Of a stretch of 64,000 bases of DNA, positions 35,607 to 44,695 are shown piece after piece (within the stretch, counting starts at the first letter, position 1; each line of letters begins with the position of its first letter). The notes beneath the pieces were generated by a model. The model worked only from the letters and a program-made list of their open reading frames with translations. It was not told the DNA's origin and did no database searches. Source of the DNA: Bacillota bacterium (GTDB lineage Bacteria; Bacillota; Clostridia; Christensenellales; Aristaeellaceae); NCBI GenBank assembly GCA_023444095.1, contig JAEZRP010000041.1:32126-96125 (forward strand). Direction: 5' to 3'. The translations under genes were made by a program, and so were the position numbers.

Positions 35607-36659
35607 ATGAAGAGGTACCTATACGGCCTCGACCCGGCCGACAATGCGGGCTCCGCGCGCAGGCTGCGCGAGATGGGATACGACGCGGTCGTGCTTTCCG
35701 CAGGCGGCGATGCCTTCCGCGCCGCGCGGGAAGCGGGCCTTGAGACATGGCTGTGCTTCGGCGCGCACGCCATCGGTGATTTTTCGCAACGTGATTATGG
35801 CGCAAGGGACGCAAGAGGCGCGGATGCGCCGTGGTTCGGCTCCGCGTGCCCGAACGCGGGCGCGGTAAGCGATCGCAACATGGACGCCGCGTTCGCGTTC
35901 GCGGAAAAAACGGACGGCCTGACCGGAATCTTCGTTGACGGCGCGCGTTTCGCTTCCTTCGCCTCGGAGGAGGGAACGTCTGCCTTCTTCGGCTGCTTCT
36001 GCGAACGCTGCATGAGGAAGATGGCGGCGCTGGGCTTTGACGCCGCCGCAACCAGATCCGGCGTCGTACAGCTCATGGATTACCTGAACGGCGGGGACGG
36101 CGACATCCCCGCGATTCGGGACGCCATGGAAAATTGGTTCGGCTTCCGCGCCGCCTGCGTCGGAGAGTATATGGAAGGATTTTGCGCGCGGGCGCACGCG
36201 GCGGGGCTCAAGGCGGGCGCGTTCGTGTTCGCTCCCTCCCTCTGGTACTTCGTAGGCCAGCGCCCGACCGCGCTCTCGTCCCTCGACGTCGTCTCCCCCA
36301 TGCTCTATCGCGCCTATCCCCACGAGACGGGCACCGCCTGTCTCTCCCACGAATGGGCGGCCTTCCACGCGCTCCTTTCGAACGCGCAGCGCTCCGCGGA
36401 CGAGGTCGCGAGCCTGCTTTTTGACATCTCTTTCATGACGGACGATCCCATGTCCGGCTTTTCGCCCGCGCACGTCGGCTTTGAGTCGAAAGCCGCCCGC
36501 GCGCAGCTTCCCAAATCCGTATCCCTCGCGCCCATCGTCCAGACCGAGGACGAACGGCTCGACGAGACGATCGAACGCGTTATGGAATCCGGCGCGGACG
36601 CCTGCGGCGAGTTCATGTACGCGCAGAAATTCCCTTCCGGGGAGGAATCTGATGTTTGA
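35607..36659 (+). CDS. Putative TIM-barrel protein, glycosidase-like, unknown
   Basis: 350 residues without signal peptide. The alternating strand pattern (YLYGLDPADNAGSARRLRE, AVVLSAGG, TWLCFGAHA, GIFVDGARFASFAS, FGCFCERCMRKMAALG, SLDVVSPMLYRAYPHE, SVSLAPIVQTED) resembles barrel glycosidase-like proteins. The Cys-x-Cys-x2-Cys cluster after the third strand resembles that in some uncharacterised glycosyl-hydrolase-like proteins. It overlaps the next gene by 8 nt. I cannot name a family or substrate with confidence. Confidence 0.6.
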   Translation: MKRYLYGLDPADNAGSARRLREMGYDAVVLSAGGDAFRAAREAGLETWLCFGAHAIGDFSQRDYGARDARGADAPWFGSACPNAGAVSDRNMDAAFAFAEKTDGLTGIFVDGARFASFASEEGTSAFFGCFCERCMRKMAALGFDAAATRSGVVQLMDYLNGGDGDIPAIRDAMENWFGFRAACVGEYMEGFCARAHAAGLKAGAFVFAPSLWYFVGQRPTALSSLDVVSPMLYRAYPHETGTACLSHEWAAFHALLSNAQRSADEVASLLFDISFMTDDPMSGFSPAHVGFESKAARAQLPKSVSLAPIVQTEDERLDETIERVMESGADACGEFMYAQKFPSGEESDV

Positions 36660-37023
36660 AAAGGACTACATCATGCGCCAGATCTCGCTCGCGGTGCAGG
36701 TCGCGGCGCGGCTGATCTTCGGAAAGAGCGAGCCCGTTTACGTCGAGGAGGACAGCCAGACGCCCACGGGCGGCGACCTCCTGCACGCAGAGATCATGAG
36801 GCTTCTCCGGGAAAGAAAAATCAACGAGGCCGAGGATGCGCTCTTTGATCGGCTCGACGCGGGGATTGCAAACCTCGCCGCCATCGCGACAGACTTCTAT
36901 TACCGCCTGAGCCTTCTCGCGGATGAAGAACTCGAGGCTGCGGGCTTTTCACGCGCGGAGATCGATCAGGGCCTTACGGACTTCATGTCCCGTTCTGACA
37001 TCTCGCTCCCACTATCTGAGTAA
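36652..37023 (+). CDS. DUF6483-like small protein
   Basis: 123 residues, helical, no signal peptide: MFEKDYIMRQISLAVQVAAR start, a helix-turn-helix-rich middle (LLHAEIMRLLRERKINEAED) and an acidic C-terminus. The N-terminal form (short Met-Glu-Lys-Asp-Tyr/Trp-x-Met-Arg-Gln-Ile) matches a widespread clostridial family of unknown function. The ATG overlaps the stop of the preceding gene (8 nt), with GGGGAGG upstream. It closes the operon at the strong terminator. Confidence 0.7.
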   Translation: MFEKDYIMRQISLAVQVAARLIFGKSEPVYVEEDSQTPTGGDLLHAEIMRLLRERKINEAEDALFDRLDAGIANLAAIATDFYYRLSLLADEELEAAGFSRAEIDQGLTDFMSRSDISLPLSE

Positions 37024-37064
37024 GAAAGACAGACTTCGGATTTCATACCGAAGTCTGTCTTTCT
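37023..37064. terminator. Strong bidirectional terminator
   Basis: A perfect 17-bp stem AGAAAGACAGACTTCGG (37023-37039) / CCGAAGTCTGTCTTTCT (37048-37064) with an eight-base loop. The stem provides T-rich ends on both strands, serving the DUF6483-like gene and the convergent abfA. Confidence 0.92.
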
Positions 37065-37079
37065 ACAAACCGAGGTCTG

Positions 37080-38591
37080 TTATGCCTTCTCGAACCGGAT
37101 TACATTCCAGCTGAGCGACGGGATCGCGATCTCGGCCTTTCCCCCCTCCACGCGCCCCCCAGGGCCCGCGACCGGCGCGACGTTTGTGGGATTCTCCTCC
37201 GTGTTGATCGCCTTCACGTCCGGATGCTTCAAGAGAATGTGCTCCTTGATCCTCATGTTCCCAAACGCGCGCAGATCGACCGCGAGCGCGAAGTCTTCCG
37301 CCATGTCGCGGTTCACGCAGAAAACGGTCACGTTCCCTTCGTCGTCCATCGTTGCCGTCGCGTCGATGAGCGGCACCTTCTCGTAGTCCAGGCAGTCGTA
37401 GGTCGGCGTATCGACGATGGCCCTCAGGGACGTTCCGCGCCCGTACCTGGATACCTGCATATACGGGTAATACGTCGGCTGTGCCCACGCGCCGCCGCCC
37501 GTTCGCGTCATGATGGGCGCGATCACGTTGACAAGCTGCGCAAGGCAGGCGATCTTTACCCGGTCGGCGTTGCGCAGAAAGGTGATGAGCATGGAGCCCG
37601 TCAGAAGCGCGTCCTCGAAGTTGTAGATGTCCTCGAGGATCGGCAGCGCGCGCCCCCACTTGTCCCGCTTCCAGATTTCCCTGTCCTGTTCTTTCGAATG
37701 GTACCACACATTCCATTCGTCGAATGAGAGATGCACCGTCTTTTTTGAATGCTTCTTTCCCTTCACGCTGTCGCAGATGCAGACGACCGTGCGGATGAAA
37801 TCGTCCATGTCCATCGTGCGCGCGAGGAAACCAGGCGTGTCGTTCGTGGGATTGCCGTAATAGCGGTGGAGGGAGACGTAGTCGATCGCGTCGTAGCACT
37901 CGGTGAGCATGGTATATTCCCAGTCGCCGAACGTCGGCATCTCGGAGTGCGAGGAGCCGCACGCAACAAGCTCGATGGTGGGATCGACCCATTTCATCAT
38001 CTTGCCCGCCTCGTTTGCGATCCGCCCGTATTCATACGCCGTCTTGTGCTCCATCTGCCACGGACCGTCCATCTCGTTTCCGAGGCACCAGAGCTTGATC
38101 CCGAGCGGCTGTTCCTTGCCGTTCGCGCGCCTGAGATCCGACCACGCGGTGCCGCCCGGATGGTTCGCGTACTCGACGACGTTGCGCGCCGCGTCCGCGT
38201 TTCTGGTCCCGAGGTTGATAGAATACATGGGCTCGGTTCCGGCCTTGCCGCACCAATCGCAGAATTCGTGCAGGCCGACCTCGTTCGTCTCGGTGGTGAA
38301 CCACGCGAGGTCGAGCCGCTTCGGACGCTTCTCGCGCGGCCCGACGGAATCCTCCCAATTGAAGCCGGATACGAAATTCCCACCCGGATAGCGCACGACG
38401 GGAACGCCCACTTTCTTCACCATCTCGATGACGTCCTTGCGGAAGCCGCTCTCTTCCGCCGCCGGGTGACCCGGTTCGTAGATGCCGCCGTATACCGCGC
38501 GCCCGAGATGCTCGATGAACGAGCCGTAGATGCGCGGGTCGATCCTTCCAACCACATAGTCCCGATCGAGTACCATGGAAGCCTTTTTCAT
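37080..38591 (-). CDS. abfA: Alpha-L-arabinofuranosidase, GH51
   Basis: Cytoplasmic enzyme releasing arabinose from arabinoxylan/arabinan oligosaccharides, 503 residues. The family opens with RIDPRIYGSFIEHLGRAVYGGIY; the acid/base Glu is in LWCLGNEMDGPWQ near residue 175, the nucleophile Glu in HLSFDEWNVWY near residue 295, and the C-terminal beta-sandwich carries VFCVNRDMAEDF. No signal peptide. The gene is followed by a strong terminator and preceded by the zinc-ribbon gene 13 nt away on the same strand, which may belong to the operon beginning at 43866. Confidence 0.95.
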   Translation of the reverse strand: MKKASMVLDRDYVVGRIDPRIYGSFIEHLGRAVYGGIYEPGHPAAEESGFRKDVIEMVKKVGVPVVRYPGGNFVSGFNWEDSVGPREKRPKRLDLAWFTTETNEVGLHEFCDWCGKAGTEPMYSINLGTRNADAARNVVEYANHPGGTAWSDLRRANGKEQPLGIKLWCLGNEMDGPWQMEHKTAYEYGRIANEAGKMMKWVDPTIELVACGSSHSEMPTFGDWEYTMLTECYDAIDYVSLHRYYGNPTNDTPGFLARTMDMDDFIRTVVCICDSVKGKKHSKKTVHLSFDEWNVWYHSKEQDREIWKRDKWGRALPILEDIYNFEDALLTGSMLITFLRNADRVKIACLAQLVNVIAPIMTRTGGGAWAQPTYYPYMQVSRYGRGTSLRAIVDTPTYDCLDYEKVPLIDATATMDDEGNVTVFCVNRDMAEDFALAVDLRAFGNMRIKEHILLKHPDVKAINTEENPTNVAPVAGPGGRVEGGKAEIAIPSLSWNVIRFEKA

Positions 38592-38604
38592 CTGTACCCC
38601 TCCG

Positions 38605-39675
38605 TTATTGTTTCAGCCGCTCGTCGCCCGTGCGCTCGTACCCCTCGTTCACGAGCGCCTTCGCGTCTTCCGGCATGTTTTCGTATCCCCCGTAGAGGCC
38701 CATGAGCGTATTGTAATAATCGGCGTTTCCCGGCTGAAGGGCGATCAGCTTTTTGAGAGCTGAGATTGCCTTTGCGGTCTCACCGCCCTGAATGTACGAG
38801 TTCGCGGCATAAACCGCGTAGTTCGCGTTGTCCGCGTCCTTTGTCAGAGCCACGCCGAAGTACCGCCCCGCTTCGCCGTACCGCCCCGCGTCGTACGCCT
38901 CATTACCGAGGGACGCGTATGCGGAGGCCGACCAGGCGAGGTCGAGCCGCGCCAGCACGAGTTGCGCGCCGGGCGTAAACGCCCAGGTGAGCACGATTGT
39001 GACCGTGACGGCGAGCAGGATCATCCCCACGATCCCGCGCACGTGGCGCATCAAAAAGCTCTGACTCTCCGGCTCCTCGTACGGACTCGCCCGCCGAATG
39101 GGTTTTTTCGGCGCGCGCGGCGCGCGGTCGAAGTCGTCCTCGTCAAACGGCGTTTCCCCACGCACGGAAAACAGGTTTTCCGGATCGGGCGTCACGTCCC
39201 GCTTTGGAACCAGCGTGCTTGGCCGTCCCGTCTGCGCGCGATTCTTGCGCGTGAGCGTCGGCGGTCTGCGAACGTCCTCGCTCGGCCGCGCATAGGGGCT
39301 GTCGCCACCCTTGGGTTTCTCGTCGGCTCTGCCGTCGAAGATTCGCTCGCGCACGCGCGGCTCCGCCTTCTGCGTCAGTTCCGGCCAGTCCTCCTCATAG
39401 AGCCTGCGCACCCGCTCGCGGCGCGTGAAAAAGTCCGTCTCCCCATCGAACGCATCGTCGTCTGGGACGGGGACGGGCGCGTCCTTGGGCTCATTCGCCG
39501 CAGGTTTCGGTTCCGGTTCCGGCTTTCTCGCCTTCCGGTAGATTTTGATGTCGTCGTCCAGCTCCTGAACGGCCGGTTCGGGCGCTCGCGCCTCCGAATC
39601 GGGCAAAAGTTCCCCACATCTCGAGCAGAAAAGCCGGATTCCCGGATTCTCCCGTCCGCAATTTGGGCACTTCAT
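38605..39675 (-). CDS. Zinc-ribbon, single-TM protein with C-terminal TPR
   Basis: 356 residues. Residues 1-22 form a zinc ribbon (CPNCGRENPGIRLFCSRCG). A long disordered acidic/basic Pro-rich region follows (about 30-210), then one membrane helix (RGIVGMILLAVTVTIVLTWAF) near 215-235, and TPR motifs (GNEAYDAGRYGEAGRYFGVAL, ANSYIQGGETAKAISALKKL). The orientation would put the ribbon inside and the TPR outside. Last gene of the operon starting at 43866 (or second last if abfA is included). Function unknown. Confidence 0.8.
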   Translation of the reverse strand: MKCPNCGRENPGIRLFCSRCGELLPDSEARAPEPAVQELDDDIKIYRKARKPEPEPKPAANEPKDAPVPVPDDDAFDGETDFFTRRERVRRLYEEDWPELTQKAEPRVRERIFDGRADEKPKGGDSPYARPSEDVRRPPTLTRKNRAQTGRPSTLVPKRDVTPDPENLFSVRGETPFDEDDFDRAPRAPKKPIRRASPYEEPESQSFLMRHVRGIVGMILLAVTVTIVLTWAFTPGAQLVLARLDLAWSASAYASLGNEAYDAGRYGEAGRYFGVALTKDADNANYAVYAANSYIQGGETAKAISALKKLIALQPGNADYYNTLMGLYGGYENMPEDAKALVNEGYERTGDERLKQ

Positions 39676-39719
39676 GCGATGTTCTCCCTCCGATTCGGTC
39701 TTTCCTGTTCGCGCAACCC

Positions 39720-40532
39720 CTATTCCGGCTCTTCGCGCAGACGCTCGAAGTCCGGGTCCCCGTAAAACTGTCGCTCCGCGCCGGGTTCACCGCCAAGCGC
39801 TTCGATGGCGTTTCGAATTTCCATGTAATCAAAGTATGTGAGGTCGCTCATCTCGCAAAGCCTGAAAAGCGGAGCAAGGAGAGACTCGTCCCCCAACCGT
39901 GCGGCGTAGGATGCGTGCAGCGCGCGCCGCTCGTGATCGGTTAGAAGCCTTTCTTTCAGAAGCTCCGCCGTCCGTTGAATGCCCGGATGCGCGCACAGGA
40001 CGTCGAGAATCGCCTCGCGCGCGCCCTCGTCGGCCGTCTCGTAGCGCTCGAAGAGGGGCTCGACGACTTCGTCTCCCGCGCCTTTCAGCCAGTCAGCAGC
40101 CTCGTCTTCGAGCGCACCGCCCTCTGAAAGGATGTCTGCGGCGAGCGCAGAGAGCCCGTCCGCCTCCATATCGATGAGCAGCCGGAGCGCCGTCCCACGC
40201 GCCTTTTCGCTCAGATTGCGGTTCCGCGCGATTCCGACGAGGTGTTCCGCGCACTCCGCCGTCCCGGCGATCCGCCGGTAGAGCGGCTCGGGCACGTTCA
40301 TGCTAGCCGCGCAGTAGGCGGCGAGGTTGTCCGCGAGTTCTCTGGGTGCCATCGCAGCAAAGTATTCGTCCGGCGTCCGCCCGCCCAGTTCCGCATCATC
40401 TGTGGTCACCCACTTCGACGCCGTGTCGTTCAGCGCCTTCTCGAGCTCGTCCTCCTTTAAATCGGAGAAACTCTTGAGCGATTTGGCCGCGAAAGCCATG
40501 TACTTCCTATCAAAATCAATCAGCTTCGCCAT
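39720..40532 (-). CDS. HEAT-like helical-repeat protein, unknown function
   Basis: 270 residues, acidic, with helical repeats (ALRLLIDMEADGLSALAADIL, EPLFERYETADEGAREAILDVL, LFRLCEMSDLTYFDYMEIRNAI) resembling HEAT or armadillo repeats. N-terminus: MAKLIDFDRKYMAFAAKSLK. It overlaps the TPR gene upstream by 17 nt and is followed by the zinc-ribbon gene 44 nt on. A protein-protein interaction role is inferred from repeats only. Confidence 0.7.
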   Translation of the reverse strand: MAKLIDFDRKYMAFAAKSLKSFSDLKEDELEKALNDTASKWVTTDDAELGGRTPDEYFAAMAPRELADNLAAYCAASMNVPEPLYRRIAGTAECAEHLVGIARNRNLSEKARGTALRLLIDMEADGLSALAADILSEGGALEDEAADWLKGAGDEVVEPLFERYETADEGAREAILDVLCAHPGIQRTAELLKERLLTDHERRALHASYAARLGDESLLAPLFRLCEMSDLTYFDYMEIRNAIEALGGEPGAERQFYGDPDFERLREEPE

Positions 40533-42216
40533 CGGATGACCCTCCCCGCTCGAGCACCGACGCCATCCTGCGCGCGAAGAACATCAGTTGCCGGACGGGG
40601 CAACCAAACTGCGCGCTCAGCCGGTAGAAGCTCGGTTTTCTCTCCGCCAGTGCCAGATAACAGTACGCGAGCGCCGCGGCTGCCGTTTCCGTCTTGATGA
40701 GGGGGTCCGTGCGCATGGGCGTGTGCCGCCGATACATGTCCCACATGACCGCGAGATGATCGAACGCGTAGAGGTCGTACCGCCTTTCGAGCACGTCGCT
40801 CGCGAGCCTGACGAGTTGTCTGTGCCCCACGCTCATGGCGTCAAGTACGCGGTTCCCGTCCGGCATCAGGCCGTCGGCCTTGCCCATATAGGGTGGCAAG
40901 ATCCGCCGGACGTCCAGCCCGCGCATGCGGTACATGGTCGCCGCCCGGAGCGTCATGTCAAAGCCCGTGTCAACGCGCAGCATGTATTCGCGCAGCTGGC
41001 TCTCGGCCTGCGGATCGTCGATGGAGGACAAAAGCGTCACCGCCGCCTCCCGGAACCGTCGGTCGGATGCGGTCAGGCACCACGCGAGCATCGCGCGGAA
41101 GTGCGCGTCCGCCTTCCAGTCCTCGCCGAGCTGTGCCAGATCGCCGTCCAGTTTGTCTGTGATGTACTTGAACCGCTCGAGCATCTCCGCGCGCGGGACC
41201 TGATACTCGCATGTGAGCTCCTCGAGGTCGAGCTTCCCTTCCTCCGCCGCGCGGCAGTAGTAGTTGGCTACCGTATCCTCGGGATCAATGCGCGCAATGC
41301 GCTGCCAGAAGCGCAAGGCCTTCGCGGGGTTCTCGCCCGCGCGGACGCTCGTCACCGCCATCACGTGGAGAAGCAACCTGTCGTACGGCGCTTCCTTGAG
41401 CGCTTCCTGGGCGCAATCCCGCGCCTCTCCGTACATCTTAAGCTCGAACAGCGAGAATATGAGCATGCGGGTCTCGAGCCCGTTGGGCCGAAACTCCATC
41501 GCCCGGATGAGCGCCTCTCGCGCACGCTCCTCGTCACCCGCCATGTTGAACACCTGACCGGAGACGCAAAGCGCCCGGAGGGTCGCGCCGGGCTCCCGGA
41601 TGGCGTCCTCGGCATTGAGGATCGCTTCCTCGATCCGCCCGAGCAGCATGTAGGTCATCGCGAGCAGCGCGCGCACGTCCCGCTGGCTTTTATCCATGCG
41701 GAGCGCGCGCTCAAAAAGTTCGCGCGCGCCGGGATAATCCTCTCGCCGGAGCTTGTCGCACGCCATGTCGGAGATGATGAGCATCCGCTCGATCCTGCGC
41801 GAGACGGGCCTGTTCAGCGCCTCGTACATCTCGATCTCGCCCGAGAGCGCCCGCGCCTGATCGCGGATATCGCCCTTGGTGGAGTCATCGAGGCAAAGCC
41901 GCAGGAGCTTCTTCGCGGCCTCGGGGTTGTTCATATTCAGTTGGTTGATCGCGAGCGAATAGAGGCACTCGTCCTTCCGTTCACCCTTGGTCAACATGTC
42001 CAAAAGCACCTGATTGGATTGCGTAAGGCAGCCGAGCTCCGTCAGAAGCTCCGCGAGATCCATTCTGTAGCCCTCGTTCTCCGGCGAGACCTCCACGGCC
42101 TTGCGCATGAGCTCGAGCGCGTCGATCACATTGTTGTCGCGCCGATTTTTGAGCGCGCGCTGATGCACAAAATCCGCGCCCCGGTCGAAAGGAACGATCT
42201 TTGGATCAAAGTTCAT
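40516..42216 (-). CDS. Large TPR-repeat protein
   Basis: 566 residues, no signal or membrane segment, with at least seven TPR-type helix pairs (NNVIDALELMRKAVEVSPEN, ECLYSLAINQLNMNNPEAAK, REDYPGARELFERALRMDKS, LLGRIEEAILNAEDAIREPG, GDEERAREALIRAMEFRPNG, MYGEARDCAQEALKEAPYD, …). The C-terminal 200 residues are helical but non-TPR. Start ATG overlaps the hslO stop by 4 nt. The tight coupling to Hsp33 and a HEAT-like protein suggests a protein-handling module, but no function is known. Confidence 0.8.
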   Translation of the reverse strand: MNFDPKIVPFDRGADFVHQRALKNRRDNNVIDALELMRKAVEVSPENEGYRMDLAELLTELGCLTQSNQVLLDMLTKGERKDECLYSLAINQLNMNNPEAAKKLLRLCLDDSTKGDIRDQARALSGEIEMYEALNRPVSRRIERMLIISDMACDKLRREDYPGARELFERALRMDKSQRDVRALLAMTYMLLGRIEEAILNAEDAIREPGATLRALCVSGQVFNMAGDEERAREALIRAMEFRPNGLETRMLIFSLFELKMYGEARDCAQEALKEAPYDRLLLHVMAVTSVRAGENPAKALRFWQRIARIDPEDTVANYYCRAAEEGKLDLEELTCEYQVPRAEMLERFKYITDKLDGDLAQLGEDWKADAHFRAMLAWCLTASDRRFREAAVTLLSSIDDPQAESQLREYMLRVDTGFDMTLRAATMYRMRGLDVRRILPPYMGKADGLMPDGNRVLDAMSVGHRQLVRLASDVLERRYDLYAFDHLAVMWDMYRRHTPMRTDPLIKTETAAAALAYCYLALAERKPSFYRLSAQFGCPVRQLMFFARRMASVLERGGSSDGEAD

Positions 42217-43106
42217 TTTACCTCCCCCAGCGCGTGCGCCAGAAGCGTTTTCAGATCGTCCTCCGAAAACGCGTACCGCTTGTTACAGAAGTGGCAATCG
42301 ACCTGCGCGCCGTGCTGCTCCTCGATCATGGAAGCCAGCTCCTCCCGTCCGAGGGTCACGAGCACCCTTTCGATGCGCGACCGGGAGCAGTCGCATTGGT
42401 ACAAGGGCGTCATTTCGCCCAGGACCTCCGGTTGGAGGTGTCCGAGCAGGTCCCGCATCGCCCCGTGCAGGTGAAGCTCCTTCATGGTGCCCGAGATGTC
42501 AAAGAACATGTTCACGCTCATTTCGACCGACTGGATCGCCGCCTCGCTCGCGCCGGGCATCATCTGGATGATCAGCCCCCCCGCGCTTTCCACCGTGTCT
42601 CCCACGAGGACGCCCAGGGATACCAGCGAGTTGACCTGCTCGGAGGCGGTGAAGTACATCGCGAAGTCCTCCGCGATCTCGCCGGAGACGAGGTTTACCT
42701 GGCCGACGTAGGGGTCTCTCAGTCTCAGATCTTTGACGACGCTGAGCTTCCCCTGGGTTCCGACGGCCGTGCCGACGGGCAGCTTTTTTCCGGTACGCGG
42801 AAGATCGACTCCGGGATTATCGCAGTAGCCCTTCACGCTCCCGTCCGGGTGCCCCACCGTCACGATGGAGCCGATGGGTCCGCCGCCCTTGATGGTGACG
42901 GAGAGCGATTCGCCCTTCCCCTTCAGCATGGAGGCCATCATCACGGTTGCCGTGAGTGTCCGACCGAGAGCGGCCGTCGCGATTCTCGAGAGGCCGTGGA
43001 CCTGCCGCGCGCGCTCCGTCAGTTCCGTCGACTCAATGAGAAGCGCGCGTGCCTGCCCCTCGAGCAATGATATGTTTAAAAGTCCGTCCCTGTTCATTGC
43101 GTTCAT
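42213..43106 (-). CDS. hslO: Redox-regulated chaperone Hsp33
   Basis: Chaperone activated by oxidative unfolding; 297 residues. N-terminal domain GLSRIATAALGRTLTATVMMAS, GPIGSIVTVGHPDGSVKGY, and VDLPRTGKK are typical. The zinc-binding redox switch is complete: CDCSRSR (CxC) and CHFCNKRY (CxxC) near the C-terminus. The ATG at 43106 follows GGAG six bases upstream; the methyltransferase gene ends two bases before, so both are coupled. Response to hypochlorite or peroxide is the known family role. Confidence 0.96.
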   Translation of the reverse strand: MNAMNRDGLLNISLLEGQARALLIESTELTERARQVHGLSRIATAALGRTLTATVMMASMLKGKGESLSVTIKGGGPIGSIVTVGHPDGSVKGYCDNPGVDLPRTGKKLPVGTAVGTQGKLSVVKDLRLRDPYVGQVNLVSGEIAEDFAMYFTASEQVNSLVSLGVLVGDTVESAGGLIIQMMPGASEAAIQSVEMSVNMFFDISGTMKELHLHGAMRDLLGHLQPEVLGEMTPLYQCDCSRSRIERVLVTLGREELASMIEEQHGAQVDCHFCNKRYAFSEDDLKTLLAHALGEVK

Positions 43107-43107
43107 T

Positions 43108-43866
43108 TCATTCTCCGTTATCCATTCGAATCGCGAAAAAGTGGATTCGCTCCTCGTTCTCGCCGGGCGCTTCAAACGTCCGGTCGCCGTATACCATAAT
43201 ACCCCGAAAGCCGCACGCCTGAAGCGCCTCGACGATCTCGCCCGCCTCGTGCGCCCTTTGAACGTGCGCCTCGTTGATCCGCTCGTAAAGCCCGCCCTCG
43301 TTCCGGATGAAGAAGGTGACGTCCATTTGAACGAGGCGCTTCTCCGGGTCGTAAGAATTTGACCAGAGGTAGGCGACGTCGTCCCGTTCCTCGCCGAAGA
43401 AGGCGTTCCCGATCACGTTTTCGAGCTTGTGCCGGGACGAGATGTCAAAGGCGAGGCAGCCGCCGGGTCGAAGCGCGGCGCGTGCGGCCTCGAAGAACGC
43501 GCGCACGCGGGGCATCGACGTCAGATAGTTGACCCCGTCGCAGGCGCAGACGATGGCGTCCGCCGGCCTTGGGAGCGCGAGATGGCACATGTCCTGCCTC
43601 GCGAAGATGATCTTCTGCGCCGACGCGCGCGCCTTGGCGCCCGCGATCTCGAGCATTTCCGCCGAAAGGTCGACGCCCGTGACCTTCAAGCCGCGCCGCG
43701 CGAGCGCGACCGACATCGATCCCGTCCCGCACGCGCAGTCGCACACGGTTTTCGGAGAAACGCCGGCCCGCGCGATCGCTTCGAGGTAATAGTCTGCCCA
43801 TCCCTCGTAATCGAAATCGTCCATCAGCCGGTCGTAAACCCCGGCAAAACCGCCATAAATTCCCAT
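43108..43866 (-). CDS. Class I SAM-dependent methyltransferase
   Basis: 252 residues, small-molecule or protein methyltransferase of the UbiE/CypM type. Motif I is VCDCACGTGSMS, the Asp of motif II is in VTGVDLSAEML, then DAIVCACDGVNYL and ALRPGGCLAFD. It opens MGIYGGFAGVYDRLMDDFDYEGWADY, the typical start of this cytosolic family (conserved YDRLM). The first gene of the hslO operon, with GAGGAAT upstream and a strong promoter at 43898-43926. Substrate unknown. Confidence 0.9.
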   Translation of the reverse strand: MGIYGGFAGVYDRLMDDFDYEGWADYYLEAIARAGVSPKTVCDCACGTGSMSVALARRGLKVTGVDLSAEMLEIAGAKARASAQKIIFARQDMCHLALPRPADAIVCACDGVNYLTSMPRVRAFFEAARAALRPGGCLAFDISSRHKLENVIGNAFFGEERDDVAYLWSNSYDPEKRLVQMDVTFFIRNEGGLYERINEAHVQRAHEAGEIVEALQACGFRGIMVYGDRTFEAPGENEERIHFFAIRMDNGE

Positions 43867-43897
43867 TTATTCCTCGTGCTTGGATTTTTCCATTCTT

Positions 43898-43926
43898 ATT
43901 ATAGCATAGGCAGGCCACCGATGCAA
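43898..43926 (-). promoter_or_regulatory. Promoter of the methyltransferase-hslO operon
   Basis: Read leftwards: TTGCAT (complement of 43921-43926), 17-base spacer, TATAAT (complement of 43898-43903). Confidence 0.85.
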
Positions 43927-44018
43927 ATCGTTATGATTGCCATATAACGCAAAATAAACCGCGCCGCAACCACCGATCTGGGCGAACATGATACGATTGA
44001 CGCAAAGGAGAGATCGGA

Positions 44019-44669
44019 ATGAAGTACGACCTTGTGATCTTCGATCTGGACGGTACCCTTCTCGATACGCTTGACGATCTGAAAAACGCGGTCAATCACG
44101 TCGTCGCGAAGCGCGGAGCTCCCGCCCGCAGCCGCGAGGAGGTACGCCTCGCCATCGGAAACGGCCTCACAAAGCTTCTCGCCCGCTCCCTGCCCGCCGG
44201 CACCCCGGATGGTGAAATCGCCGAAGCCGTATCGGACTTCAAGGCGTTCTACAATTCCCATCTCGACGCGGAGACGAGGCCGTACCCTGGCGTGATCGAG
44301 CTGATGACCTCGCTTCGCGAGGCGGGCCTGAAAATCGGCATCAACTCAAACAAATACGACGCGGCGGTCAAATCGCTTTGTGAGAACCACTTCCGCGGCC
44401 TCTATGAGCGCGCGTTCGGAGAATCCGCCGAAACCCCGAAAAAGCCCAATCCCGCCGCGGCGAACCGGATCATGGTGGAGCTCGGCGTCGAGAAAGCGCG
44501 CGCGCTCTACGTGGGCGATTCCGCAGTTGACCTTGAGACGGCGAGAAACGCGGACCTCGACGCCGCGTGGGTCTCCTGGGGCTTCCGCACGCGAGCGGAA
44601 ATGGGCGAACGCGGGGAGGTTCCCGCCTTCGACACCGCGGAAGAGCTCCGCGCATTCCTATTGGACTGA
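44019..44669 (+). CDS. HAD hydrolase, phosphoglycolate-phosphatase-like
   Basis: 216 residues, HAD subfamily with a C1 cap, like Gph/PgmB-type phosphatases. Motif I is VIFDLDGTLLDTLDDL, motif II is IGINSNKYDAAV (Ser/Asn), the Lys is in TPKKPNPAA and motif IV is YVGDSAVDLETARNA. The start ATG has AAAGGAGAG upstream. It may dephosphorylate 2-phosphoglycolate formed in DNA repair, but substrate is only inferred from sequence type. The following GNAT remnant begins 27 nt after its stop. Confidence 0.88.
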   Translation: MKYDLVIFDLDGTLLDTLDDLKNAVNHVVAKRGAPARSREEVRLAIGNGLTKLLARSLPAGTPDGEIAEAVSDFKAFYNSHLDAETRPYPGVIELMTSLREAGLKIGINSNKYDAAVKSLCENHFRGLYERAFGESAETPKKPNPAAANRIMVELGVEKARALYVGDSAVDLETARNADLDAAWVSWGFRTRAEMGERGEVPAFDTAEELRAFLLD

Positions 44670-44695
44670 CCGAGGGGCACACCGGGGAGGCGTGT

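Noticed and set aside
35607..37023. Toxin-antitoxin or defence pair
   Set aside because: The overlapping 350- and 123-residue genes lack any toxin, nuclease or DNA-binding motif; the second looks like a common clostridial protein of unknown function.
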